Assembly: GCF_000412995.1 (NCBI RefSeq)
Contig: NZ_KE332512.1
Span: 372,001-436,000 of the forward strand
Length of the DNA stretch: 64,000 nucleotides
Direction of reading: 5' to 3'
Source of the DNA: Treponema vincentii F0403
Lineage (GTDB): Bacteria; Spirochaetota; Spirochaetia; Treponematales; Treponemataceae
The number at the start of each line of letters is the position of its first letter. The first letter of the stretch is position 1. Under the pieces are notes generated by a model. The model worked only from the letters and a program-made list of their open reading frames with translations, had not been told where the DNA came from and ran no database searches. Made by a program: the position numbers and the translations under genes. Positions 18,549 to 27,435 of the stretch are shown piece after piece.

Positions 18549-18938
18549 GTGGATCATTTACAGGTGGAAGCCGACTTAAAAAATATCGGCTTTATTGAAG
18601 GTTTTATCTCTAACTCTAAAGATATTCCCGAGAATAGACGAGCGGCGGCACTTATTATCTCAACAGAAGTGTTTGATAATATTGCCGAGCACGCAAAATT
18701 TGCTGAAAATAGAGGTATTCAATTAAGCGTATCAAATATTTTTTTCCCGCGTCTTTGTTTTTCATATCGGAGCATGAATTTTGATAACCTTCTCCGCGCA
18801 CTCAAAAGGACAAAACCTCATTTTGATCCGGATGCAAAGCGGTATCGCGGTTTCGGTTTGTTGATGACAAAAAATCTTGCCCGTAAGGTATGCTACCGAC
18901 AAGATCCGTCCCGCTCCTGTATTATTGTTTACTTATAA
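18549..18938 (+). CDS. RsbW/SpoIIAB-like HATPase (anti-sigma kinase-like), degenerate ATP box
   Basis: A 129-residue protein starting with GTG 18549 and without a clear Shine-Dalgarno site. The N-box (STEVFDNIAEHA, E40 and N44) and the glycine-rich YRGFGLLMTKNLA (residues 99-111) mark the GHKL fold. However, the D-x-G box that contacts adenine is replaced by YRSMNF (73-78). It lies 19 bp after its presumed STAS partner. Family members are protein kinases for the STAS Ser and bind a sigma factor. With the Asp missing, ATP binding may be altered or lost, leaving a pure binding role. Confidence 0.75.
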   Translation: MDHLQVEADLKNIGFIEGFISNSKDIPENRRAAALIISTEVFDNIAEHAKFAENRGIQLSVSNIFFPRLCFSYRSMNFDNLLRALKRTKPHFDPDAKRYRGFGLLMTKNLARKVCYRQDPSRSCIIVYL

Positions 18939-18964
18939 AAGAATTGATTAAAAGAGTCGGTGTT

Positions 18965-19729
18965 ATGAAAAAAGCGCTCTGTATAATGACGTGTATATTG
19001 TCATTTTTTTGTGTAACGGCTGCCGATGCAGCTATGGAAATGCAGCTGCGGGATTTCGTATATCCGGCGGCTATTCCGGCGGATATACGGCAGAACATCG
19101 GCAATAATGCGGTTTCTTTTTTAGCCGAATTAAAGCATCTTTTAGCGGCGGAAAGAGAAAACCTCTTGGTGCTGGTTGATAAGCGGCATCTTCTGCCGGA
19201 TGGATACACACCGCAAAATCTCGTAACGCTGACTGCCGGCCGCGCCTATATGATTAACCGGAAAGATTTATCCCTTACAAAAACAGCGGAACAGGCGATG
19301 CAGGAAATGGCGCTTGCTGCAAAGCAGGACGGCGTTACCCTGCTTATCAGTTCTTCGTACCGTTCATACGCATATCAAAAAAATTTATTTGACCGGTATA
19401 TGCGGGAGTCCGGCGAAAAGGAAGCGGAACGTTTTTCCGCCCGCGCAGGGACAAGTCAGCATCAACTTGGTACGGTTGTCGATTTCGGTTCCATCTCGGA
19501 TGAATTTGCGCAAACACGCGCCGGCAAGTGGGTGCTGCACAACGCGTCAAAATACGGCTGGTCTCTTTCTTTTCCTAAAGGCTACGAAGCGGTAACCGGC
19601 TATGTTTGGGAGTCGTGGCATTACCGTTATATCGGTACGGAAGCTTGCGCCTTTCAGCAAAAATGGTTCGGCGACATTCAGCAATACATGCTTGAGTTTA
19701 TCGACGCATGGAAAAAACAGACGAAATAA
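18965..19729 (+). CDS. VanY-like D-alanyl-D-alanine carboxypeptidase, secreted
   Basis: A 254-residue M15B-type zinc peptidase. A signal peptide covers about residues 1-23 (KKALCIMTCILSFFCVTAADA). The active-site pattern is complete: SSSYRSYAYQ, SQHQLGTVVDF with the zinc His and Asp, and WESWHYRY with the catalytic Glu and the zinc His. It trims the terminal D-Ala of peptidoglycan stems in the periplasm. ATG 18965 is chosen because it begins the signal peptide; an earlier in-frame start overlaps the HATPase gene. Confidence 0.9.
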   Translation: MKKALCIMTCILSFFCVTAADAAMEMQLRDFVYPAAIPADIRQNIGNNAVSFLAELKHLLAAERENLLVLVDKRHLLPDGYTPQNLVTLTAGRAYMINRKDLSLTKTAEQAMQEMALAAKQDGVTLLISSSYRSYAYQKNLFDRYMRESGEKEAERFSARAGTSQHQLGTVVDFGSISDEFAQTRAGKWVLHNASKYGWSLSFPKGYEAVTGYVWESWHYRYIGTEACAFQQKWFGDIQQYMLEFIDAWKKQTK

Positions 19730-19763
19730 TCTTAACAGGCAGAATAACCTTATGGAGGAAACA

Positions 19764-21434
19764 ATGAAGAAATACGTTATAGTAGGCGGTGTGGCCGGAG
19801 GTGCAGGAGTTGCAGCCCGGTTGCGCAGATTGGACGAATCGGCGGAAATTACCGTCTTTGAGCGGGGAAAGCACATCAGTTTTGCAAACTGTGGCCTTCC
19901 GTATTATGCCGGTGGCGTTATCGAAAACCGTGATGCGCTTTTTGTAATGACCCCCGAAAAATTTAAGGCTTCGCTGAATGTTACTGCAAAAGTACAACAT
20001 GAAGTAACGGCAATTAACCCTGCTGCAAAAACGGTAACGGTCAAGCGGTTGAATACGGGAGCGGAAGTTACCGAAAGTTACGATACGCTCATTTTAAGTC
20101 CCGGTGCATCTCCTATTAGGCCGCCGATTCCGGGAATTAACGACGATGCTATTTATACGCTGCGCTCGGTTGCCGATATCGATGCAATCAAGCAGCGGAT
20201 AGATAATCCGGCGACAAAACGGGTGGCTGTAATCGGGGGCGGATTTATCGGTTTGGAAATGGCAGAAAATCTCCACCGCCGCGGGATAGCTGTGTCGATT
20301 ATCGAAGCAGTCGATCAGGTTATGAATGTCATCGATTACGATATGGCGGCAATCGTGCAGGCGAATATCCGCAGCAAGGGTGTCGGTTTATACCTGAAAG
20401 ACGGAGTAAAATCTTTTGAACGGCGTGGTACCGGATTGGCAGTGTGCTTGCAGTCGGGTACCGAGGTTGTATGCGATGCCGTCCTTCTTTCGATCGGCGT
20501 ACGTCCCGACACCAAATTGGCGAAAGACGCCGGCATTGAACTTGCACCGAACGGGGCGATAAAGGTCAATGAATATTTTGAAACCTCGCAAAAAGATGTG
20601 TACGCAATCGGCGACGCCATTTCGTTTAAGAGTCCTCTGCTAAATACCGATGCGACCGTTCCGCTTGCCGGCCCCGCGAATAAGCAAGCCCGTATTTGTG
20701 CGGATAACATTGTGTACGGCAACAAAAAAGCATACTGCGGAACAATCGGCACCAGCATTGCGCGGATATTCGATTATACCGCAGCCGCTACAGGGTTGGG
20801 CGAAAAAGCTTTGGATAGGGCAGGGCTTCCTTACAAGCAGGTTGTAACCCATGCCGCCCATCACGCGAGCTATTATCCGCACGCTTCTATGATATCGATT
20901 AAAATTCTGTATAATCCGGAAAACGGCCGGTTATGGGGTGCACAGGCAGTCGGAATGGAAGGTGTTGACAAACGGATCGATGTCCTTGCCGCCTACATTA
21001 AAAAGAACGGCACCATTTCCGATTTGGCCGAATTTGAACAAGCGTATGCACCGCCGTTTGATTCTGCAAAGGATCCTATCAATATGCTCGGGTTTATTGC
21101 GGAAAACGACCGTGACGGTTTAACAACGGTTATTTCATGGCGGGATATACCCCGATATAAGGAACAGGGAGCATTCTTTCTTGATGCGCGTACTCCGGAG
21201 GAATTCGGCTGCGGGGCGATTCCGGGGGCAGTTAATATACCGCATACCTCGTTGCGTGCCCGATTGAATGAGGTGCCGAAAGACCGGCCGATCGTTATTA
21301 ATTGCGGCATGGGCTTACGGGGGTATATTACGGAGCGGATTTTACGGCAGAACGGATACAAGAATACAGCAAATCTTTCAGGTGGTTTTATGACCTATAA
21401 CACCGTTCATAGCGAACTGTCCCGTTTATCCTGA
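19764..21434 (+). CDS. cdr: CoA-disulfide reductase with C-terminal rhodanese domain
   Basis: A 556-residue flavoprotein. An FAD-binding GGVAGGAGVAARLRR begins at residue 8. The single redox Cys43 lies in SFANCGLPYY, the position used in CoA-disulfide reductases, and the NAD(P)H-binding VIGGGFIGLEMAE is near 160. After the dimerisation domain, residues about 455-556 form a rhodanese domain with active-site Cys in INCGMGLRGY. Such fusions reduce CoA disulfide or CoA polysulfides and may use persulfide as substrate. ATG 19764 follows ggagg. It serves thiol/redox homeostasis in organisms that use CoA rather than glutathione. Alternative: NADH oxidase of the same superfamily. Confidence 0.86.
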   Translation: MKKYVIVGGVAGGAGVAARLRRLDESAEITVFERGKHISFANCGLPYYAGGVIENRDALFVMTPEKFKASLNVTAKVQHEVTAINPAAKTVTVKRLNTGAEVTESYDTLILSPGASPIRPPIPGINDDAIYTLRSVADIDAIKQRIDNPATKRVAVIGGGFIGLEMAENLHRRGIAVSIIEAVDQVMNVIDYDMAAIVQANIRSKGVGLYLKDGVKSFERRGTGLAVCLQSGTEVVCDAVLLSIGVRPDTKLAKDAGIELAPNGAIKVNEYFETSQKDVYAIGDAISFKSPLLNTDATVPLAGPANKQARICADNIVYGNKKAYCGTIGTSIARIFDYTAAATGLGEKALDRAGLPYKQVVTHAAHHASYYPHASMISIKILYNPENGRLWGAQAVGMEGVDKRIDVLAAYIKKNGTISDLAEFEQAYAPPFDSAKDPINMLGFIAENDRDGLTTVISWRDIPRYKEQGAFFLDARTPEEFGCGAIPGAVNIPHTSLRARLNEVPKDRPIVINCGMGLRGYITERILRQNGYKNTANLSGGFMTYNTVHSELSRLS

Positions 21435-21481
21435 TTGCTTGACGGTTTGACCAAAAAAGCTTTTATCTATAAGATAGCGCC

Positions 21482-22183
21482 ATGAAAATAATTTATCGAT
21501 ATGTATTGTTATGTTTTATCATAATAAGCATCGCAGCGGGATGTACTTCCGTCCCGTCTCCCGTAAAAGACGAACCTGTGCAATCCCAAGAGGTCGCGGT
21601 TCCCGCACCGGAGCCTGTTATAAAACAGGAACCGGTTGAACCAGCAGTTCCGGTAGAACCGGCTAAGCCCGAATCTTCGGCAAAAGCGGAAGAATCTCCT
21701 GTAGAGCCTGCTCCGGTGGTCAAGAAACAAGAACCGGTTGTTGAAGTTAAACCGGAACCGGCCGAAGAGAAAAATACCATCATTGCCGAGTTTGAAGGGG
21801 TTACGATTACGAAAGAAACCTACGATCAAACAAAGACGGAGATGGAAAAAATTGTTGAAAAGCTTAACCGCATTACGGCGACGAAGGACTATACTCAATG
21901 GAGAACTTTCTTATCGGAAGAGTATAAGGAGCAGTATTCTCAACCTCTTACGCTTAAAAAAGTTTCCGAAGCATTGCCGGTAAAAGGAATAAAGCTAAAA
22001 TCTCTAAGAGATTACTTTACTTATGTTTTTGTTCCTTCCCGGCAGAATGTGCGGGTAGACGATATCAAGTTCGTTTCTCCGACGCGGGTTGATGTCATTA
22101 TGCAGCAGGGAAATACTTCGCTGCTCGTTTACGGTTTGGAAAATATTGACGGCAGCTGGAAGCTGATTCCGCCTAAACTATAA
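21482..22183 (+). CDS. Putative lipoprotein with Pro/Glu/Val-rich linker
   Basis: A 233-residue protein I do not recognise at family level. A signal peptide ends in a lipobox (SIAAGC, Cys 21). Residues about 25-100 are low-complexity Pro-Val-Glu-Lys repeats such as EPVEPAVPVEPAKPE, likely a linker spanning the periplasm or peptidoglycan. A folded domain of about 130 residues follows (FEGVTITKETYDQTK...), ending in a beta-rich part that resembles generic lipoprotein domains of treponemes. Start ATG 21482 stands 48 bp after the reductase stop. Confidence 0.75.
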   Translation: MKIIYRYVLLCFIIISIAAGCTSVPSPVKDEPVQSQEVAVPAPEPVIKQEPVEPAVPVEPAKPESSAKAEESPVEPAPVVKKQEPVVEVKPEPAEEKNTIIAEFEGVTITKETYDQTKTEMEKIVEKLNRITATKDYTQWRTFLSEEYKEQYSQPLTLKKVSEALPVKGIKLKSLRDYFTYVFVPSRQNVRVDDIKFVSPTRVDVIMQQGNTSLLVYGLENIDGSWKLIPPKL

Positions 22184-22199
22184 CAGAAGGTATACGATA

Positions 22200-22739
22200 A
22201 TGCGTAAGAGTATTATTTCCGCGGTTTTTGCCGCATTAATTTGTGCGGGATGGATGATGGCTATTCCTGTTGGTCCTATCCCGATTGTACTTCAAAATGC
22301 GCTTGCCGTGCTTGCCGGTTTGCTGCAGGGACCGTTGTTCGGCGGTCTTTCGGTGCTGCTCTTTTTGATTGCCGGAGCTGCGGGGCTTCCCGTTTTTTCG
22401 GGCGGTAGCGGAGGTTTTGCCGTATTTGCAGGGCCGACAGGCGGTTTTTTAGTTGGCTACCTCGCGGCGGCGGTTGTCGGCGGCTTGATTATGAAGCTTT
22501 TCCGGCAAGAACAACGGCCGCTGCTTGCATGCGGTATCATTGCCGTAGCGGGGCTTTTGAGTTTCCTTTCCATCTATGTTTTCGGGCTTCTTTGGTTTAA
22601 GCATGCGCTTAATCTCAGCTGGACGCACACATTTATGAAGGGATTCGTACCTTTTATTCTGCCCGATCTGATTAAGCTGGTTGTTGTTGTGCCGATTACG
22701 CTTAAATTACAGCCGATTATACGGCGGTACACGGAATAA
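22200..22739 (+). CDS. bioY: BioY family biotin transporter (ECF S component)
   Basis: A 179-residue membrane protein with six helices. The characteristic BioY sequence is seen in IPVGPIPIVLQNALAVLAGL and in the Gly-rich GAAGLPVFSGGSGGFAVFAG, followed by PTGGFLVGYL. BioY binds biotin and works with an energy-coupling module; the next two genes encode just that (ATPase and EcfT), so this is a complete BioMNY system. No biotin synthesis gene is seen in the window, consistent with uptake dependence. Confidence 0.92.
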   Translation: MRKSIISAVFAALICAGWMMAIPVGPIPIVLQNALAVLAGLLQGPLFGGLSVLLFLIAGAAGLPVFSGGSGGFAVFAGPTGGFLVGYLAAAVVGGLIMKLFRQEQRPLLACGIIAVAGLLSFLSIYVFGLLWFKHALNLSWTHTFMKGFVPFILPDLIKLVVVVPITLKLQPIIRRYTE

Positions 22740-22785
22740 CTGCGGAGCCGTGCTTTTTTAAGCCGATGCCGAAATCTAAGAACCG

Positions 22786-23559
22786 ATGACGCCTCCTAAT
22801 GAGCCCTCTGCATTGATTACGCTCACCGATGTGAGTAAATCGTTTGCCGGATCCGGACAACCGGTGTTGTCCGGTATCTCTTTTTCCGTATTTGACGGCG
22901 ACTGTATTGTGGTATCGGGGCCGAACGGCTCGGGGAAGACGGTGCTGATGACGCTGATTGCCGGTTTGGAAGCTCCTTCCGCCGGTTCGATACTCCGCAA
23001 AGGAAAAGGCGCCGATGAGCTTCGTATCGGGCTGGTGTTCCAGGAAGCCGACGCCCAAATCCTCGGAGACACGGTCGAAGAGGATGCGCTTTTCGGGATA
23101 CGGGACAGTAAGCTGCCTAAAGAGGTTATCTCGCAGCGGCTGGAAACAATCTTAAAGCAGCTTGGCCTATACGAAAAGCGCCGTTCGCCCGCACGCAGTT
23201 TATCGGGGGGCGAAAAGCGGCGGCTTGCAGTTGCCGGTATTTTGATGATGGAAGCGGACGTTATCATATTTGACGAACCTTTTGCAAACCTTGATTTTGC
23301 AGGCGTTGTGCAGGTTACGTCAATGATAGACCAGCTGAAGCACAGCGGAAAAACGGTTATGGTGCTTACCCATGAGCTGGAAAAAGTGCTTGCGCTTGCG
23401 AACCGGCTGCTTATCCTGCATAGGGGAAGCTTAGTGTATAATGGGGAACCGGAACCTGCGCTCTCCGGCGGCATTCTTGAACAATACGGTATACGGAATC
23501 CGCTCTGCTCTTACCGTGCCTTTGCAGATCTTGTATGGAAGGCCGATGACTGCCGATAA
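22786..23559 (+). CDS. bioM: ECF transporter ATPase (BioM/EcfA-like)
   Basis: A 257-residue ABC ATPase. Walker A is GPNGSGKT near residue 47, the Q-loop GLVFQEADAQI has the form usual in ECF ATPases, the signature is LSGGEKRR, Walker B is VIIFDEPF and the switch His is in VLTHELE. It powers biotin uptake with BioY and the EcfT protein, whose gene overlaps its 3' end by 14 nt. A weak Shine-Dalgarno precedes ATG 22786. Confidence 0.87.
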   Translation: MTPPNEPSALITLTDVSKSFAGSGQPVLSGISFSVFDGDCIVVSGPNGSGKTVLMTLIAGLEAPSAGSILRKGKGADELRIGLVFQEADAQILGDTVEEDALFGIRDSKLPKEVISQRLETILKQLGLYEKRRSPARSLSGGEKRRLAVAGILMMEADVIIFDEPFANLDFAGVVQVTSMIDQLKHSGKTVMVLTHELEKVLALANRLLILHRGSLVYNGEPEPALSGGILEQYGIRNPLCSYRAFADLVWKADDCR

Positions 23560-24199
23560 ACAGAGTTTTCTATTCCAATATCATCCGAAAAACACTTGTA
23601 TTCATCGTCTTCCTGCCGGAATAAAGTTTTGTGTATTATGTATTTCTTCCTTTGTTTTGTACGGTGCGTCTCCATTACCGGCTGCTGTGTATGCAATCTT
23701 CCTTGTTTTTGTCTGCATTGGAGCAAAGCTTTCATGGGTAACGGTAAAAAAGAATTGCCGATTTTTATGTATATACACGGTTTGTATCTTTTGTATCAAA
23801 ATAATTGGTATGCCGTTAACGGCAGAAGTTTTAAAAGCAACGGCTGTAGAAACACTCACGTTTATGCAAAAACTTACGCTCATCTTATTTACCGCCTCGA
23901 TCTTTTATGAAACAACCTCAAAGCTGGAATTTTTTATGCTCTGCGAAAAAATCGAACGCTTTTTTTGTAGAAAAAAATATACGGGCGCTTTTTCAACGCT
24001 GTTTACCATTACATTGATGTGCGTTCCCCGTGTATTTGAAGTTTGGGGACAGTTAAACTATGCTTATGATGCGCGTACCCATAGACGGCGCGATATTGTA
24101 AACGCTTATCGGCGTTTTACTTCCTTATTCCCCGCCCTTATCGAAAACCTTTTACGCTTTGCCGTTACCGTCGACAAAGCGTTAAAAAACAGAAGCTAA
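23546..24199 (+). CDS. bioN: ECF transporter transmembrane protein (BioN/EcfT-like)
   Basis: A 217-residue membrane protein with four or five helices. The coupling motif that docks into the ATPase is visible as AYDARTHRRR in the C-terminal cytoplasmic helix. ATG 23546 is chosen because the overlap with the ATPase gene is then short (14 nt); the frame extends further upstream but those residues are the shadow of the ATPase. It scaffolds BioY and the ATPase in the inner membrane. Sequence is divergent from standard EcfT, so the call rests on motif and context. Confidence 0.8.
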   Translation: MTADKQSFLFQYHPKNTCIHRLPAGIKFCVLCISSFVLYGASPLPAAVYAIFLVFVCIGAKLSWVTVKKNCRFLCIYTVCIFCIKIIGMPLTAEVLKATAVETLTFMQKLTLILFTASIFYETTSKLEFFMLCEKIERFFCRKKYTGAFSTLFTITLMCVPRVFEVWGQLNYAYDARTHRRRDIVNAYRRFTSLFPALIENLLRFAVTVDKALKNRS

Positions 24200-24301
24200 T
24201 TTGTCAAAAAGCGTCTTATGAACTACTCGGAGCAGCCCTAGCTATAAATACGAAAATGCGGTACACTTAATTCAACCTTTTCTAATTGTACTGGAGAGTA
24301 T

Positions 24302-26377
24302 ATGAAAATACGAACATCGGTTAATTTATTTTTAATAGCGACGCTTATCATTGCCGTTTGCGGGGCTTTAGCTTTTAGCGTTATGCAATCAAAATCATAT
24401 ATAGAAAATAATTTTTACAAAACAGTGCCGTTTATGCTGAACGCGTCATGTTCCGAACTTCAAACAAATCTGGCAGTAGGATTGGCTCTTTCGCAGGATT
24501 TGGCGGAAGAACCGTATTTAATAGATTGGTTGGAAAATCATGAAAGAGATGATGAAAACGGTGCCAAAGTTACCGGCAAACTGGTCAAGCTTAGTAAAGG
24601 CGAACAGTTTTCTACTTGTTTTGCCGCTTCAAAATTAACCGGCAGTTACTATGTTGTTGATAATACTAAACATATTCGAAAAGACATGCTCACCGAAGAC
24701 GGCGATCAGTGGTTCTTTACGATGATACAAAGTCCGCAGACATTGTTTTACAATGTAGACTATAATAAAACGCTTAATGAAACCAATTTTTGGTTTAATG
24801 TAAAGATATTCAATACAGCCGGCGAAGCGATCGGTTTCGCCGGCATGGCGGTTAATTTGCAAAAAGCTATCGCTGAGATAAATAAATCGCTGCCGAGTCC
24901 GCAATCTTGGATTGGGATTATAGATAATACGGATACAATATCGCTTTGCTCAAATGCCGATTTTACAAATAAAAAAATCGATAGCGTGATCGGTACTCTT
25001 TCTGATTTAACAGGATATAATAATCTTCAATATTATGATGATGCTTTGCTGGGTAGAGTTATTATCGCAAAAAAGCAGCTTGCAGGTTTGCCCTACTATA
25101 CTATCATGGCAGTTCCCTTAAAAGATTTTATACCGCCTATTCTCCCCATTTTAGGCTATTCGCTTTTATGGACGGCCGTTTTGCTGGTCATCATGATCGT
25201 GATTAATCAATTTATGCTTCGCTATTTATTCGGGCGGTTTATTAAACTTCATGCTATTTTTACAAAGGTTGCCGAAGGAGATTTTACCGTTCAAGCTACG
25301 GTACATTCCGATGAACTCGGTTCCATCGCATTGTCGATAAACAATGCAATAGAAAAGATCCGCACTTCTTTTTCGGTTATTACCGACACGGCAAAAAATA
25401 TGCAATCTGTCAGCCAAACGTTATCCTCACGGATGGTGGAATCTGCTGCAGCACTTAACGAAATAACAGGTAACATCGAAAGCGTAAAGGATAGGTTTGT
25501 TGTGCAGCATACCGAGGTTAATGAAACCGCCGCAAAGATCGATACTATTACACAAACTATTTCGAGCCTCGATTCTCATATCGATAATCAAGCCCAAAGT
25601 ATTTCGGGCTCATCGCTTTCAATCGAAGAAATCGTAAAAAATATTCAGATTGTTCAGGAACGGGCCGAAAAGAATCTCCAGTCGATTAAAACGCTTGAAA
25701 AGACGACTCATACGGGTAAAGAGACCGTTGCGATGGTTGTTGACGTAACCAAAGTAGTAACGGAACAATCCGAAGGTCTGCTCGACGCTATTACGGTTAT
25801 CCAGAATACTGCAAGTCAAACAAACCTTCTTGCGATGAATGCTGCAATCGAGGCTGCCCATGCGGGAGAGGCCGGAAAAGGGTTTGCAGTCGTAGCCGAT
25901 GAAATACGGAAGCTGGCAGAAGAATCGGGTGCTCAGGGAACAAGTATCACCAAAGTTTTGGAAGAACTTAAACATAAAATTGAAAGTCTCAACGGTGCAG
26001 GACCTTTGGTTGCAGAACAATTTGAAAAAATCAGCGCTATGATGGATTTTATTTACCGGCAGGAAGACGGCATGATCCGTACTATGAAGGAACAAATGCA
26101 GGGCGGCGAAGAAGTCTTGAACGTTATTAATGGAATGAATGCAATAACGGCAAAGGTTAAAGAAGATTCAAATGAGATTCTAGCGGAAGCTTCGGATATT
26201 TCTACAGGCATTCAAAAACTTGCCGATTTGTCGCAAACTATTACACAAAGCATGGCGGAAATGGCAGCCGGTGTAGCGGAAGTGAATAAAGCAATGCAGG
26301 AAGTGAATACTATCGCGCTTAACAATCAGAAAAATGCCGCAAGCGTTACCGGCGAAATAGAAAAATTTAAGGTCTAA
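24302..26377 (+). CDS. Methyl-accepting chemotaxis protein with periplasmic Cache-type sensor
   Basis: A 691-residue chemoreceptor. TM1 is near residues 5-28 and TM2 near 280-305. Between them is a periplasmic sensor of about 250 residues with Cache-like features ([25 protein letters not shown]). A HAMP segment ([16 protein letters not shown]) and a long coiled-coil signalling domain follow. The hairpin tip sequence [20 protein letters not shown] is the universal MCP signature near residue 515. It feeds CheA/CheW to steer periplasmic flagella; the ligand is unknown. Confidence 0.93.
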   Translation: MKIRTSVNLFLIATLIIAVCGALAFSVMQSKSYIENNFYKTVPFMLNASCSELQTNLAVGLALSQDLAEEPYLIDWLENHERDDENGAKVTGKLVKLSKGEQFSTCFAASKLTGSYYVVDNTKHIRKDMLTEDGDQWFFTMIQSPQTLFYNVDYNKTLNETNFWFNVKIFNTAGEAIGFAGMAVNLQKAIAEINKSLPSPQSWIGIIDNTDTISLCSNADFTNKKIDSVIGTLSDLTGYNNLQYYDDALLGRVIIAKKQLAGLPYYTIMAVPLKDFIPPILPILGYSLLWTAVLLVIMIVINQFMLRYLFGRFIKLHAIFTKVAEGDFTVQATVHSDELGSIALSINNAIEKIRTSFSVITDTAKNMQSVSQTLSSRMVESAAALNEITGNIESVKDRFVVQHTEVNETAAKIDTITQTISSLDSHIDNQAQSISGSSLSIEEIVKNIQIVQERAEKNLQSIKTLEKTTHTGKETVAMVVDVTKVVTEQSEGLLDAITVIQNTASQTNLLAMNAAIEAAHAGEAGKGFAVVADEIRKLAEESGAQGTSITKVLEELKHKIESLNGAGPLVAEQFEKISAMMDFIYRQEDGMIRTMKEQMQGGEEVLNVINGMNAITAKVKEDSNEILAEASDISTGIQKLADLSQTITQSMAEMAAGVAEVNKAMQEVNTIALNNQKNAASVTGEIEKFKV

Positions 26378-26393
26378 CGATCCTGATATAGGA

Positions 26394-26421
26394 TATCTCT
26401 AAATGCTTCAGGTTTTAAAGG
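26394..26421 (+). repeat. Degenerate copy of the CTCTAAA/TTTTAAAG intergenic hairpin
   Basis: Between the chemoreceptor and the AEC carrier, ATCTCTAAATGCTTCAGGTTTTAAAGG resembles the dispersed hairpin family but has one mismatched pair in the stem. It is placed 16 bp after the receptor stop codon. Confidence 0.4.
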
Positions 26422-26444
26422 TGCCGTTACAGATAGGAGCATAA

Positions 26445-27383
26445 ATGGGAAGTTTTTTTGTAGCATTCAACGCGGTTATGCCGGTTGTTCTCTTAGTTGC
26501 CTTCGGTTATTTTCTAAAGCAACAGGGGTATTTCAGCAAGACAACGATTGCCCAACTAAATAAGCTATGCTTCGATTTACTGTTACCGATCGTAACTTTT
26601 AACAATATCAGAAAAACGAATTTAAATGAAGTTTTCGATTTACGTTTTGTTCTGTATGCAGCAGGAAGTATCTGTGCCGCAATCTTCCTGCTTATTATCA
26701 TTGTCCCCCTTTTTGAAACGGAGCGAAAAAAACAAGGCGTTATTATACAGGGAATATTTAGAAGTAATTTTGTGATGCTCGGGATTCCGCTTTCTTCTTA
26801 TATTGCAGGAGAAAATAGCGCCGTGTTGGCCTCGATGCTGATTATGGTTATTATTCCCATCTTTAATGCTTCCGCCGTTATTCTGCTTTCAATTTACGGA
26901 GGACAAACCGTCAATAAAAAGAAACTTATCATGGACGTATTAAAGAATCACATGATAATTGCCTCTATTTTAGGAATTCTTATGTCCTTGTTGCATCCGC
27001 CGGTTCCGCTTTTCTTGAATAAAGCGTTAACGGATGTCGGAAAAGTCGGCAGTGTATTTCCAATTATCGTACTTGGCGCAATGCTCGATTTTTCAAAGGT
27101 ATCGGCAAACTTTAAAAATTTAATGATTACGATTGCCGGTAAGCTTATCGGTATGCCGCTGATTTTTATTCCGCTTGCCGTTTATCTCGGCTTTAAATCG
27201 AATGAAATCGTGGCACTGGTAGCTCTTTACGGTTCTCCCACTGCCGTTATTTCAGCAGTGATGGCCGAACAGCTCGGATGCGATCATGAACTCGCCGCCC
27301 AAGTTGTTATTTTCTCGACGGTAATATCGTGCGTTACTATTTTCGGTATTGTCTTCGTTCTTAGTTTTTTAAAGATCATATAA
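26445..27383 (+). CDS. AEC (auxin efflux carrier) family transporter
   Basis: A 312-residue membrane protein with ten helices in two five-helix halves. Typical blocks are MPVVLLVAFGYFLKQQGY near the start, CFDLLLPIVTFNNI in TM2, and the C-terminal PTAVISAVMAEQLGCD. Bacterial members export or exchange organic acids such as malate; the substrate is not known here. Start ATG 26445 follows ataggagc. A terminator-like hairpin lies between it and murG. Confidence 0.87.
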   Translation: MGSFFVAFNAVMPVVLLVAFGYFLKQQGYFSKTTIAQLNKLCFDLLLPIVTFNNIRKTNLNEVFDLRFVLYAAGSICAAIFLLIIIVPLFETERKKQGVIIQGIFRSNFVMLGIPLSSYIAGENSAVLASMLIMVIIPIFNASAVILLSIYGGQTVNKKKLIMDVLKNHMIIASILGILMSLLHPPVPLFLNKALTDVGKVGSVFPIIVLGAMLDFSKVSANFKNLMITIAGKLIGMPLIFIPLAVYLGFKSNEIVALVALYGSPTAVISAVMAEQLGCDHELAAQVVIFSTVISCVTIFGIVFVLSFLKII

Positions 27384-27399
27384 GATTTATAAACTTATT

Positions 27400-27429
27400 G
27401 TATGCCGGTCTTTTTTCTGGTATACTTTT
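27400..27429 (+). terminator. Probable terminator before murG
   Basis: GTATGCCGG (27400-27408) pairs with CTGGTATAC (27417-27425), including two G-U pairs, followed by TTTT. The loop is T-rich. It ends close to the murG start at 27436, so it could also act as an attenuator. Confidence 0.5.
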
Positions 27430-27435
27430 CGGGTT

